NCBI GenBank assembly: GCA_036562185.1
Contig: DATCKN010000123.1
Span: 8,534 to 72,533 of the forward strand
Source: Thermoclostridium sp036562185
Lineage (GTDB): Bacteria; Bacillota; Clostridia; DSM-8532
DNA: 64,000 nucleotides
Direction of reading: 5' to 3'
This document shows positions 35,227 through 43,868 of the stretch, piece by piece. Made by a program: the position numbers and the translations under genes. The notes beneath the pieces were generated by a model. That model was not told the origin of the DNA. It made no database searches and worked only from the letters and a program-made list of their open reading frames with translations. How positions within the stretch are numbered: position 1 is the stretch's first letter; the number at the start of each line of letters is the position of its first letter.

Positions 35227-36363
35227 ATGGAATCCTATGATCCCAATTATATCAAATCACAAAACCGGAAACTTGTATTTGATTTGTTTATGGCAGAAGG
35301 GGAACTTTCAAGGGCTGAAATTACAAGGAGAACCACAATGAGTTTTCCTACCGTTCTTAAGGTTGTCAACTTTTTTTTATCAAAAAACCTGGTATATGAA
35401 ACCGGAATCAGCGTGCAAAACAATGATGGGGCAGGAAGAAAGGGAAGGCTGCTTAAGTTCAACCCGAATGCATACGGCGCTGTTGGCATTGTTTTTGAAG
35501 GAAAATTTATAAACATGGGTTTTGTAAATTTAAAAGGCGAAGTAATTGAGAGCATATCGCTAAACACAGATGAAAGCACCGAAAGTTTCAAGTTTTCATT
35601 ATTGGCTGACAGGATAAAGGAATTAATAAGCAAAAACAGGGATATACCCTGCCTTGGTATAGGATTTGGGTTGCCCAAAGCTGTCAATCCAGATAAAAAA
35701 ACCATTCTCGAATATACAAATACCGTCATTAAGGAGATAAGCTTTGAAGAATATACCGGCCTGCCGCCTGAAACTTTTCAGATGCCAATTTTTATTGAGA
35801 ATGATGTTAAAACAGTAAGTATTGGTGAAATATTTCTAAGAAAGAAATCCGAAGTGGGAAATCTTGTTTACATCTCCCTTGGAAGCGGGCTTGGATCGGC
35901 TGTAATTCTTGACGGCAAGGTTCACCGGGGTATTAATTTTCTTGCGGGGGAGATAGGATCTTTAGTATTAAATGACCCTGATCTGCTGGATTTTAAAAAC
36001 CTGTCAGAAGAGGCAATAGAGAATAGAATAAATTTAACGGCCATCAAAGAGAAATTTGGAATTGAAATACGAAAGGGGTTAACAGTATCTGAATCCCTTA
36101 AACAGCAAATAACCGAGTATATTGCAAATTACCTGGCTGTTATCATATATAATTACGTTCATATACTGGATATTGACGAATTTGTCATATCGGGAATAAT
36201 CCCTGAATTCCTTGGCGATGAATTTTACCAGTATCTTAAGTTTTTTGTCAGAAAGCTATTAAAAACCAGCGTAAAAATTACACCTTCGATAAATGCCGAT
36301 GCAGGGGTTATTGGAGCTGGTGTCATGGTTTTTAACAATACAATTATGACCATATTGTCGTAA
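35227..36363 (+). CDS. ROK-family transcriptional repressor (XylR/NagC type)
   Basis: A 378-residue ROK repressor. The winged helix-turn-helix is at residues 10-65 (KLVFDLFMAEGELSRAEITR, TTMSFPTVLKVVNFFLSKN). The sugar-kinase-like domain follows, with IENDVKTVSIGEI and YISLGSGLGSAVILDGKVHRG marking the ROK fold. The zinc-binding C-x-C motif of many ROK proteins is absent (LAGEIGSLVLNDPD replaces it), as in some other ROK regulators. It is downstream of the MFS gene after TTGGAGGTT. It is the obvious candidate to bind the TTAACTAAGTTAA operators at 33868 and 33951. Confidence 0.9.
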   Translation: MESYDPNYIKSQNRKLVFDLFMAEGELSRAEITRRTTMSFPTVLKVVNFFLSKNLVYETGISVQNNDGAGRKGRLLKFNPNAYGAVGIVFEGKFINMGFVNLKGEVIESISLNTDESTESFKFSLLADRIKELISKNRDIPCLGIGFGLPKAVNPDKKTILEYTNTVIKEISFEEYTGLPPETFQMPIFIENDVKTVSIGEIFLRKKSEVGNLVYISLGSGLGSAVILDGKVHRGINFLAGEIGSLVLNDPDLLDFKNLSEEAIENRINLTAIKEKFGIEIRKGLTVSESLKQQITEYIANYLAVIIYNYVHILDIDEFVISGIIPEFLGDEFYQYLKFFVRKLLKTSVKITPSINADAGVIGAGVMVFNNTIMTILS

Positions 36364-36513
36364 AGAAGTGAAATCCCCTAAAAAACGGTATTGATTTACC
36401 ATTGAATAACTGAAAACTATCCTATAATATCTTAATATACCATAAATTATAGCCATCTTCTGTGTTTTCAGTTAAACACTTTATGTTGTATTCAATTAAG
36501 GAGGACATTGGTC

Positions 36514-38706
36514 ATGGGATATTATTTTCAAAACGAACAGGCCATTTCTTCGAAGGCACAGGATTTAAAAACCATACTGGAAACCGTTGCAAACCGGTAT
36601 ATAGGACAGAATCCGCCATTTGGGGTTTCATTTTATGCTTATCAGAAAAACGGAATAAGGCAGGATAAGCATTATAGATTTATATTTGATTTTGCCGACA
36701 TTTATCCGTTGGCTGACCTGGAAACCAATGTTTATGCCTGGAGCAAGCTCTGGAGTGACGAAGATATGACTATGACCTTTGAAATAAGCTGTTTCGGGCC
36801 GGTTATAATCTACTGCAACGGAGAAAGGGTGTACAAACCGAATGTTCTGCTTGAAAGAAGGAGTGATCTTTCAGCTAATTTTTCGGTTCAGCTGAAGAAG
36901 GGCTGGAACAATTTCGTGCTAAGGTTTATACGCACCAATATCGGATGCGGTGGCATCTTAAGCGCTGTTTCCTCAAGAAACCGGCCACAGAGCTTTATTG
37001 TTCCGTCCCTGGACAGGGAAGGCCAGAAAGGATGGCTGTATACACTTCCTCTTAAAGAACCCCTGGATGAACTGCCCAGGCTAGGAATGACCGAGGAAGA
37101 GACCGGACTTTGCTGGTATCCGTTAAAGGACTGGCTGCCCGAGGAAAAGAATATGGGGCAGATGAAGAGGATGTATTCACTGAGGAAAGGCTGCTATGCT
37201 GTCGGCTGGACAAAGCTGTCTGCCGAAAAAAGCGGCGAATACACAATAAAGGGCAGCAATACAGGAAATGTTCAATTTTATCTGGATGATACGTTAATCT
37301 TTGAATCTGCCAAATCAGGGGAGTTTGAATTTAAAACTGAATTAAAGTATGGCTGTTACAATCTACTGGTTATAAACCAATGCGGAGATACCGACTGGGG
37401 TTTCACGGCAGGTTGCTTCCTTGAAGATAAAAATGTCCCGTTCAAAAATCCGTTGGATGTTAAGGGCACTGACGAGAAATGGATTTATGCCGGGCCTTTT
37501 ACAATGCCTGCCAACATAGAGCCCGATAAGATTTATTCAGCCGACAGGCCCATGGAAGGGGCAGGCGGCAAAATTTTCTGGAGGCTTGATAAACCCCATA
37601 CCGTTATAAGGCCATATAATGACAATAAGCTGTTTGGACACTGGAATTATCCCCTTGGGGTTACACTGTACGGAATTACCGAAGCGGGAAGGTTTATAAA
37701 TGACTGCACTTTTGTGGAATATGCCACCAAACATGTGGAAATGTGCACGCGTTTCTTTGATTATGCAATGTGGGACAGGGACAGGTACGGTGCGGCCAGC
37801 ATGCACAACCTCCTTTCCACAATAAGCACATTGGATGACTGCGGTTCTTTTGGTTCGTTAATGCTTGAAGTCTCCTGCGAACTTAACGATGAAAGCTATG
37901 TTGAAATTGCCGATTATATAGCTGATTTTATTAAAAACAAACTCGACAGGCTGCCCGACGGAGCCTTTTACCGGGTTAATTCCGAGCATTTGCTGATGGA
38001 TCAGACATTATGGGCAGATGACCTCTATATGAGTGTTCCTTTCCTGTGCAGGTATTATAAACTGACCGGCAGGCAGGAATTCATAGATGATGCCGCAAGG
38101 CAGCTAATTTTATACCACAAGTACCTGTTCAGGCCCGATAAGAAAATCATGTCCCATGTCTATGACGTTAAGCACAGAAAGGCCACCGATGTTTCATGGG
38201 GACGCGGAAATGGCTGGGTTGTGTTCTCATATTCAGAGCTGCTTGGCTTCCTGCCCGTGGATCATGAACTGAGGGATGAGCTTATTAAAAACTTCAATGA
38301 GCTTTGTGAAGGCTATCTTGCGCTGCAGGATGAAAAAGGCTTATGGCATCAGGTTTTGACTGATCACCTGTCTTACCCCGAATCATCGTGCACTTCAATG
38401 TTTGCCTGCGCGTTTGCACGCGGGGTGCGTAATTCATGGCTTAAGAACCCCGATAAATACATAGAAGCTGTATGTAAAGCATGGAAAGGGCTTTGCAGCG
38501 AGGCCATAGATTTATACGGCAATGTATACGGAATCTGCAGGGGTTCGGGCTTTTCGTTCTCAGAGGATTATTATAAAAATGATCTTGGCTGGCTGTTAAA
38601 CGACACCCATGGTACCGGAATTGTTCTGCTTGCAGGTGTGGAATACGGAAAACTTATAAATTGGCTGGTTAACGGAGGCAATAGTTATGTCGGAAACAAT
38701 GGTTAA
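36514..38706 (+). CDS. GH105 unsaturated rhamnogalacturonyl hydrolase with long N-terminal extension
   Basis: A 730-residue cytoplasmic protein. The C-terminal half (about 370-725) is a GH105/GH88 (alpha/alpha)6 barrel: MDQTLWADDLYMSVPFL carries the catalytic Asp region, DVSWGRGNGWVVFSYSELL is the family signature, and STLDDCGSFG the first Asp. The N-terminal 360 residues are beta-rich with galactose-binding-like features (ISCFGPVIIYCNGERVY, NTGNVQFYLDDTLIF) and are not part of the classic 370-residue YteR/YesR enzymes. The enzyme removes unsaturated uronic acid left by lyases from rhamnogalacturonan fragments. The ATG at 36514 lies nine bases after AAGGAGG. Its end overlaps the esterase gene by 20 bases. 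Confidence 0.88.
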   Translation: MGYYFQNEQAISSKAQDLKTILETVANRYIGQNPPFGVSFYAYQKNGIRQDKHYRFIFDFADIYPLADLETNVYAWSKLWSDEDMTMTFEISCFGPVIIYCNGERVYKPNVLLERRSDLSANFSVQLKKGWNNFVLRFIRTNIGCGGILSAVSSRNRPQSFIVPSLDREGQKGWLYTLPLKEPLDELPRLGMTEEETGLCWYPLKDWLPEEKNMGQMKRMYSLRKGCYAVGWTKLSAEKSGEYTIKGSNTGNVQFYLDDTLIFESAKSGEFEFKTELKYGCYNLLVINQCGDTDWGFTAGCFLEDKNVPFKNPLDVKGTDEKWIYAGPFTMPANIEPDKIYSADRPMEGAGGKIFWRLDKPHTVIRPYNDNKLFGHWNYPLGVTLYGITEAGRFINDCTFVEYATKHVEMCTRFFDYAMWDRDRYGAASMHNLLSTISTLDDCGSFGSLMLEVSCELNDESYVEIADYIADFIKNKLDRLPDGAFYRVNSEHLLMDQTLWADDLYMSVPFLCRYYKLTGRQEFIDDAARQLILYHKYLFRPDKKIMSHVYDVKHRKATDVSWGRGNGWVVFSYSELLGFLPVDHELRDELIKNFNELCEGYLALQDEKGLWHQVLTDHLSYPESSCTSMFACAFARGVRNSWLKNPDKYIEAVCKAWKGLCSEAIDLYGNVYGICRGSGFSFSEDYYKNDLGWLLNDTHGTGIVLLAGVEYGKLINWLVNGGNSYVGNNG

Positions 38707-39367
38707 AATTTATATTGCCGGTGATTCAACAGTACAAAACTGTGCAAGTAATTACAAACCTCAGGAAGGCTGGGGCAGAAAGCTTCCGGAATATTTCAGG
38801 GATTATGTGCATGTATACAACTATGCTTTGGGAGGAAGAAGCACAAAAAGCTTTATTGATGAAAAGCTGCTTGAAAAGATACTGGGGCTTATTGGGCCCG
38901 GGGATACGCTTCTTGTGCAGTTCGGGCACAATGATGAAAAATTGTATGGTGCATATGCCGATCCTTTCGGCACATACCAGGCATACTTAAAACGCTATAT
39001 TGACTGTGCGAGGGAAAAGGGCGCTTTGCCTGTGCTTCTGTCGCCGGTCAACCGCAGAAGGTTTAACCTGTTTGGTGAGTTCTATCCCACCCATGGTGCT
39101 TATCCCAGGGCAGTAAAAGAACTATGTGAAGAACTGGATGTTCCGTTTATTGATTTGACTAAATTGAGCGAGGAGTATTATATCAAGCTTGGCGAGGAAG
39201 AATCCAAAAGGCTGTTCCTGTTTTTAAAACCCGGTGAATCGCCTAATTATCCCGAGGGTTCCGAAGACAACACCCATTTTAATGAAAACGGTGCGTATGA
39301 AATTGCCGGGCTTGTTGTTCAGGGAATAAAGCAGTTGAACCTGCACCTGGCAAAACATTTGAAGTAA
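38687..39367 (+). CDS. SGNH hydrolase, rhamnogalacturonan acetylesterase-like (CE12)
   Basis: A 226-residue esterase of the GDSL/SGNH type, similar to B. subtilis YesT/RhgT. Block I is YIAGDSTVQ with the nucleophile Ser, GWGRKLPEYF follows, block II contains ALGGRSTKSF, block III is LVQFGHNDEK, and block V is DNTHFNENGAYEIAG with the catalytic Asp-x-x-His. It removes acetyl groups from galacturonate of rhamnogalacturonan. No signal peptide is present. It overlaps the preceding GH105 by 20 bases, so the two are translationally coupled and act on the same imported fragments. The start follows CGGAGG. Confidence 0.9.
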   Translation: MSETMVKIYIAGDSTVQNCASNYKPQEGWGRKLPEYFRDYVHVYNYALGGRSTKSFIDEKLLEKILGLIGPGDTLLVQFGHNDEKLYGAYADPFGTYQAYLKRYIDCAREKGALPVLLSPVNRRRFNLFGEFYPTHGAYPRAVKELCEELDVPFIDLTKLSEEYYIKLGEEESKRLFLFLKPGESPNYPEGSEDNTHFNENGAYEIAGLVVQGIKQLNLHLAKHLK

Positions 39368-39567
39368 CAATATCATTGTTTCAGGAAGCTTTTTATTTCT
39401 CAATATAGACCGGAAAGCGTCTGCTGATTGGGATTTATAAAAATCCAGCACATCTTCTGAATGCTCATGTTTATTATCTGGCTATTTTTTACGTTATTAT
39501 GGATAAAATTCTGATAAAGGGAATAACACGGCAAATCTAAAGAACATAATGAAAGGTGGATGTTTTA

Positions 39568-40608
39568 ATGTCAGTAAATGTTGAAATGGTTGAGCTTGCA
39601 GATAAGGTTGTCGGTATGCTTATAAATAATGAAAAAAGGGAAGGTCTGTATGACCACCTGCATATGGATAACTGGGAATGGCCTACAGGTGTTGCTCTTT
39701 ACAGTATGTACAAGATATACAAGAAAACTGACAATAAAAAGTATCTTGACTACCTGGTTGACTGGTTTGATAAGCAACTGGCAAAACCCACTCCGCATAA
39801 AAACGTAAACACGGTATGCCCCGCCCTTGCCATGGTATGCCTGTATGAAGAAACAAAGAATGAAAAATATCTTCCTCATATAGATATGTGGGCAAAATGG
39901 GTAATGAATGAAATGCCTCGCACACAGTATGGCGGAATGCAGCATATGACTGTTTTAAACAGGCATTATCAGCAGCTTTGGGATGATACCCTGTTTATGA
40001 CCGTATTATTCCTTTTGAAAACCGGAAAAGTATTCGGGGTGGAAGAATATGTGGATGAGGCAAAATACCAGTTCCTGTTCCATATAAAGTACCTTCAGGA
40101 CAGAAAGACAGGCCTGTTCTATCATGGATGGACTTTTGACGGCAGGCATAATTTCGCTGAAGCTTTCTGGGCCAGAGGAAACAGCTGGTTTACATCCGGA
40201 GCTGTGGAATTCCTTGAGATATACGGGGTAGACGATGCTGTTTCAAGGTTTGTAAAGAATTCCTGGATTGATCAGGTTAAGGAACTGATTAAGCATCAGG
40301 GGGAAAATGGGCTTTTTAATACCCTCCTGGATATAGAAGAGACTTATTATGAAACATCTGCAACAGCCGGCATTGCTTATGGCATATTAAAGGGGGTCCG
40401 GCTGGGATTGGTCGGGGATGAGTATCTGGAATATGGAAGAAAAGCAGCTAATGCCGTTATTTCAAAAATTGACGAGAACGGAATGGTTCATGGTGTATCC
40501 TATGGAACGGGTATGGGCAAGGATCTGGAACATTATAAAAAAATACCCATTGCCCCGACTGCTTATGGCCAGGGTTTAACATTCCTGATGCTGACAGAGC
40601 TGATATAG
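39568..40608 (+). CDS. GH105 unsaturated rhamnogalacturonyl hydrolase (YteR/YesR-like)
   Basis: A 346-residue single-domain GH105 enzyme. NWEWPTGVALYSMYKIY near the start, LNRHYQQLWDDTLFMTVLFL with the catalytic Asp, and FWARGNSWFTSGAVEFLE are the family signatures. The C-terminus VHGVSYGTGMG ... PTAYGQGLTFLMLTELI is closely matched by the decayed remnant at 31579. It is cytoplasmic and hydrolyses unsaturated galacturonyl or glucuronyl groups from pectin oligosaccharides. The ATG at 39568 follows AAAGGTGG; an ATG at 39556 is inside the leader. It is 200 bases after the esterase gene, so it may have its own promoter. Confidence 0.92.
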   Translation: MSVNVEMVELADKVVGMLINNEKREGLYDHLHMDNWEWPTGVALYSMYKIYKKTDNKKYLDYLVDWFDKQLAKPTPHKNVNTVCPALAMVCLYEETKNEKYLPHIDMWAKWVMNEMPRTQYGGMQHMTVLNRHYQQLWDDTLFMTVLFLLKTGKVFGVEEYVDEAKYQFLFHIKYLQDRKTGLFYHGWTFDGRHNFAEAFWARGNSWFTSGAVEFLEIYGVDDAVSRFVKNSWIDQVKELIKHQGENGLFNTLLDIEETYYETSATAGIAYGILKGVRLGLVGDEYLEYGRKAANAVISKIDENGMVHGVSYGTGMGKDLEHYKKIPIAPTAYGQGLTFLMLTELI

Positions 40609-40807
40609 AATTGGGAATGGTCACTTTTTGCAGGTGTATACAAGGCCGTTGAATTATATTTGTGAAGTTGCAGGAATGCCATGGATACAATCCTGTTGAA
40701 GCTGTAAGCAGATTTAACATAATAATAAAAAGGACGAACCAAAAATATGCAGTATCATATGATAAAACAGAGGCTTATCATATTCTGTTAAAGAAAGGAT
40801 GCTGCAT

Positions 40808-41446
40808 ATGTTTGTTATGCCGGGAATGCACAAACTGCCACCGCTGCCATATCCGTATGATGCCCTGGAGCCGGTAATCAGCGCTGAAACATTAAAACTG
40901 CACCACGATAAACACCACAAAAGTTATGTGGACGGCTTAAACAGGGCCGAATTGTATCTTGCAGAGGCACGTAGAACGAACGATATAGAGTATATAAAAT
41001 ACTGGGAAAATGAACTTGCTTTTAATGGTTCGGGACACATCCTTCACAGCATTTACTGGACGGTTATGGCTCCTTTGGGTATGGGTGGTGAGCCGGGTCC
41101 AAGGACTGTCTACCATGCGGACCAATATTTTGGAAGCATTGAAGCTATGAAAAAACAGTTTATTCTTGCAACTGAGAATGTAGAAGCGTCCGGATGGGGG
41201 ATTTTAACCTGGCAGCCCACGTGGGGCAGAATGGAGATATTGCAGGCCGAAAAACACCAGGATTTAACCCAATGGAGCGGGATCCCGATTCTGGTATGTG
41301 ATGTATGGGAGCATGCATACTATTTGGACTATCAGAACAGGCGCTCGGACTATGTTAATGCATGGTGGCAGCTTATAAACTGGTATGAAGTGGAGAAAAG
41401 GCTTATAGCTGCAATGAACGGACGTGTGCCAATGACTGAAACATAA
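40808..41446 (+). CDS. Iron/manganese superoxide dismutase
   Basis: A 212-residue Fe/Mn superoxide dismutase. The metal ligands are all present: His in LKLHHDKHHKSYV, His in NGSGHILHSIYW, and Asp and His in ILVCDVWEHAYYLDYQNRR. The loop WGILTWQPTWGRMEI replaces the more common GSGW-type segment but keeps the fold. It detoxifies superoxide in the cytoplasm. I choose the ATG at 40808 after AAAGG; the ATG at 40799 overlaps this site. It is odd among pectin-degrading genes and most likely an independent stress gene. Confidence 0.92.
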   Translation: MFVMPGMHKLPPLPYPYDALEPVISAETLKLHHDKHHKSYVDGLNRAELYLAEARRTNDIEYIKYWENELAFNGSGHILHSIYWTVMAPLGMGGEPGPRTVYHADQYFGSIEAMKKQFILATENVEASGWGILTWQPTWGRMEILQAEKHQDLTQWSGIPILVCDVWEHAYYLDYQNRRSDYVNAWWQLINWYEVEKRLIAAMNGRVPMTET

Positions 41447-41750
41447 TGAGATATCTCGTTATGTTTCAGTATTTGCTTATATGCCGTATCAATATTTTAA
41501 ATTCAACAGGAAATTCCCTTCAACCGGACAGGGTTATTACCGGAAGCCATGACCTTGCAAAACGGCATCCATTATCTGCTTTTCATTTCCAAAATGTCAA
41601 GCATGTTATAATATTTTGCTTATATAAAATCATTTCATTGCCTGAATTTACTTAATCATAAATTAAAAATAAATTTCTCTTTAAAGAATTCCTGCATTAT
41701 TATTTACCCTTCCGGTAAATGCAATGCATAATTTTCATTGGATAAACAAT

Positions 41751-41779
41751 ACTTAACCATATTACTTAAATGGTTAAGT
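41751..41779. promoter_or_regulatory. Inverted repeat upstream of the GH140-like promoter (activator site candidate)
   Basis: ACTTAACCAT and ATGGTTAAGT are perfect 10-base arms separated by nine bases, ending seven bases before the -35 box. This is where an activator such as the AraC protein at 43869 would bind. Confidence 0.6.
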
Positions 41780-41786
41780 GATATTA

Positions 41787-41815
41787 TTGACAAAATTTAT
41801 AATAACACTTATGAT
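41787..41815 (+). promoter_or_regulatory. Promoter of GH140-like gene
   Basis: TTGACA at 41787-41792 and TATGAT at 41810-41815 with a 17-base spacer. The stretch from -35 to beyond -10 is strikingly similar to the promoter at 43616. Confidence 0.8.
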
Positions 41816-41931
41816 TTACTTAAAGATTTATTTAATTTAATTTATTCTGCCATGTTACAAAGGGACGCCGGTATATTTATTTCTTTTTCTTCTTATTGCC
41901 AATACTTCAAATAATCATCTGAGGTGTATTT

Positions 41932-43275
41932 ATGGAGAGAATTAAAATATCAGAAAATAAAAGATACCTGATGTATGAAAGCCGAAAACCTTTCTTCTGG
42001 CTGGGTGATACTGCGTGGTTGCTGTTTCAGAAGCTAAGCATGGATGAGACAGAGATGTATATGAAAAACAGGTCGGACAAAGGTTTTAATGTCATTCAGG
42101 CAGTGTTGATCCACAGAATAACAAATACGAATATATATGGCGAGCCGGCTTTGTATGACGCCAGCATCACAAAGACATTTGCCGATGGGAAACCCGATCT
42201 GGATAATGAGAACAGTTATTGGAACCATGTTGACAAAGTTTTGGATATGGCCGAGAAATTCGGGTTATATATGGGTTTACTCCCGGTATGGGGTAGTGTT
42301 GTTAAGAACGGATATTTAAACAATGACAATGTTGTTCAATATGGTACCTGGCTGGCAGAGCATTTAAAAAACAGGAAAAACGTTATCTGGATTCTTGGCG
42401 GAGACATCAAAGGCAGCGAGAATTACGATATTTGGAACACTTTAGGAAATACAATTAAATCCCGTAACCCTGAATCATTAATGACATTTCATCCATTTGG
42501 AAGAACACAGTCCTCAGATTGGTTTCATGATGCTGCCTGGCTTGATTTTAACATGTTCCAGTCGGGACACAGGCGATATAACCAAAAGATGAAATCAGTT
42601 GAGGAAGAGGATGGCAGACTGGAAATAGGTCAGGACAACTGGCGCTATGTTATGTATGACTATCAAAAAATGCCGGTTAAGCCAACTTTGGACGGAGAGC
42701 CTTCTTATGAGGGGATTCCTCAGGGGCTGCACGACCCGACACAGCCATACTGGGATGCAAATGATGCGCGCAGATATGCGTATTGGTCTGTCTTTGCAGG
42801 GGCGTGCGGACATACTTATGGCCATAATGCGGTAATGCAGATGTATAAACCGGGCGAAGGAAAAGGTGCTTACGGGGTGCGTGAATACTGGTATGATGCA
42901 TTGGATGCTGAAGGCGCTGCGCAGATGCGTTACCTGAAAGAGCTGATGCTGTCGGTTCCTTATTTTGAAAGGATTCCCGATCAATCGGTAATTGATGGGG
43001 ATGAAGGGGAGAAATATGAGCGTCTGCTGGCCACAAGAGGGGATAGTTATATTTTTGTATATACATATACCGGTCGGAGCATCCGCATAAAGATGGGGAA
43101 AATAACCGGTGACAGGGTATTCGCACGGTGGTTTGATCCCAAAACAGGTGAATTAATAAAAGCAGGGGAATATGAAAATAAAGGCGTATTGGAGTTTATA
43201 CCGCCGGTTAGTGGCGATTTCGGGCCCGACTGTGTATTAATCCTGACAGACAGTAAAAAAGATTATTTTGCGTAA
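41932..43275 (+). CDS. GH140-like glycosidase (DUF4038; apiosidase-type) with C-terminal beta domain
   Basis: A 447-residue TIM-barrel glycosidase. The N-terminal DUF4038 part shows PFFWLGDTAWLLFQKL, NRSDKGFNVIQAVL, NVIWILGGDIKGSENYDIW (candidate acid/base Asp) and KPTLDGEPSYEGIP (candidate nucleophile Glu). The C-terminal 100 residues form the small beta domain usually found with DUF4038. The characterised GH140 enzyme releases apiose-linked side chains of rhamnogalacturonan II, so an apiosidase role is plausible; other DUF4038 activities exist. It lacks a signal peptide and so acts on imported oligosaccharide. The start follows TGAGGTG. It stands alone between its promoter and a large terminator. 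Confidence 0.8.
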   Translation: MERIKISENKRYLMYESRKPFFWLGDTAWLLFQKLSMDETEMYMKNRSDKGFNVIQAVLIHRITNTNIYGEPALYDASITKTFADGKPDLDNENSYWNHVDKVLDMAEKFGLYMGLLPVWGSVVKNGYLNNDNVVQYGTWLAEHLKNRKNVIWILGGDIKGSENYDIWNTLGNTIKSRNPESLMTFHPFGRTQSSDWFHDAAWLDFNMFQSGHRRYNQKMKSVEEEDGRLEIGQDNWRYVMYDYQKMPVKPTLDGEPSYEGIPQGLHDPTQPYWDANDARRYAYWSVFAGACGHTYGHNAVMQMYKPGEGKGAYGVREYWYDALDAEGAAQMRYLKELMLSVPYFERIPDQSVIDGDEGEKYERLLATRGDSYIFVYTYTGRSIRIKMGKITGDRVFARWFDPKTGELIKAGEYENKGVLEFIPPVSGDFGPDCVLILTDSKKDYFA

Positions 43276-43324
43276 TATGAACCTGAATTACCGGTTTAGT
43301 TTTGCGGGATTAGATTTCAATCAT

Positions 43325-43408
43325 AAGAAAAGTACCGATATCAGATTTAACCTGTGCATTTCTGATTGCAGCAGGTTAATCCTGTATGAGATCGGTACTT
43401 TTCTTTGG
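43325..43408 (+). terminator. Large branched terminator after GH140-like gene
   Basis: A perfect 15-bp outer stem (43325-43339 with 43391-43405) encloses about 50 bases that contain a second hairpin (AACCTG with CAGGTT). The outer 3' arm is T-rich. The size of the enclosed structure is unusual for a plain terminator. Confidence 0.7.
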
Positions 43409-43868
43409 CGGCAATAAAGATTGGAGCTGTCTGCCGGCGCACCTCCGGTAAGTGTTGCCAATGGCAACGGCATTGCCTTATTATGCTATTATGCATTAAG
43501 TTTATATTGGAATGCAGTAAATTATTGTTTTTACAGCAACTGCCAGTAAATTACGTTGATAAAATCGTGATTCATTATAATTAATTAAAAATAAAACAGT
43601 TATTTAGTAATATTATTGACACAATTCATAAAAACACTTATTATTTACTTAAATAGTTTAGTTAAAATTCATGAATATTTTCATGTTGCATAAGAAATAT
43701 GGATTGAGGTATGGTTTTTCCTGTTTTAACTGAAAGAACAGAAAAAAAGCGGCATAGCAAGAATTTTATGAACTTTACCGTTAAGGACAGCTTCATGCCA
43801 AAACCAGGCAAATTAATCAAAAGTACATATATACAAACATAACTCAGATTATTAAGGGGGATTCTGAA
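43409..43868. other. 460-base region upstream of the second AraC-type regulator
   Basis: AT-rich. It contains the promoter at 43616-43644 and an untranslated leader of about 215 bases. No supported gene is visible. Confidence 0.5.
43616..43644 (+). promoter_or_regulatory. Promoter of second AraC/YesN-type regulator
   Basis: TTGACA at 43616-43621 and TATTAT at 43639-43644, 17-base spacer. The spacer and the TTTACTTAAA downstream are nearly identical to those of the promoter at 41787, pointing to shared control. Confidence 0.78.

Larger units (their letters stand above)
41447..41931. other. 485-base intergenic region with promoter of GH140-like gene
   Basis: AT-rich. It holds the inverted repeat at 41751-41779 and the promoter at 41787-41815 described separately. 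The first 300 bases show no supported gene; the short frame starting at 41446 lacks a ribosome binding site. Confidence 0.5.

Noticed and set aside
41446..41655. 69-codon open frame after the superoxide dismutase
   Set aside because: Low-complexity AT-rich composition, no ribosome binding site and no recognisable family.
42677..43126. 149-codon antisense frame inside the GH140-like gene
   Set aside because: His/Pro/Arg-rich shadow translation with no start context.
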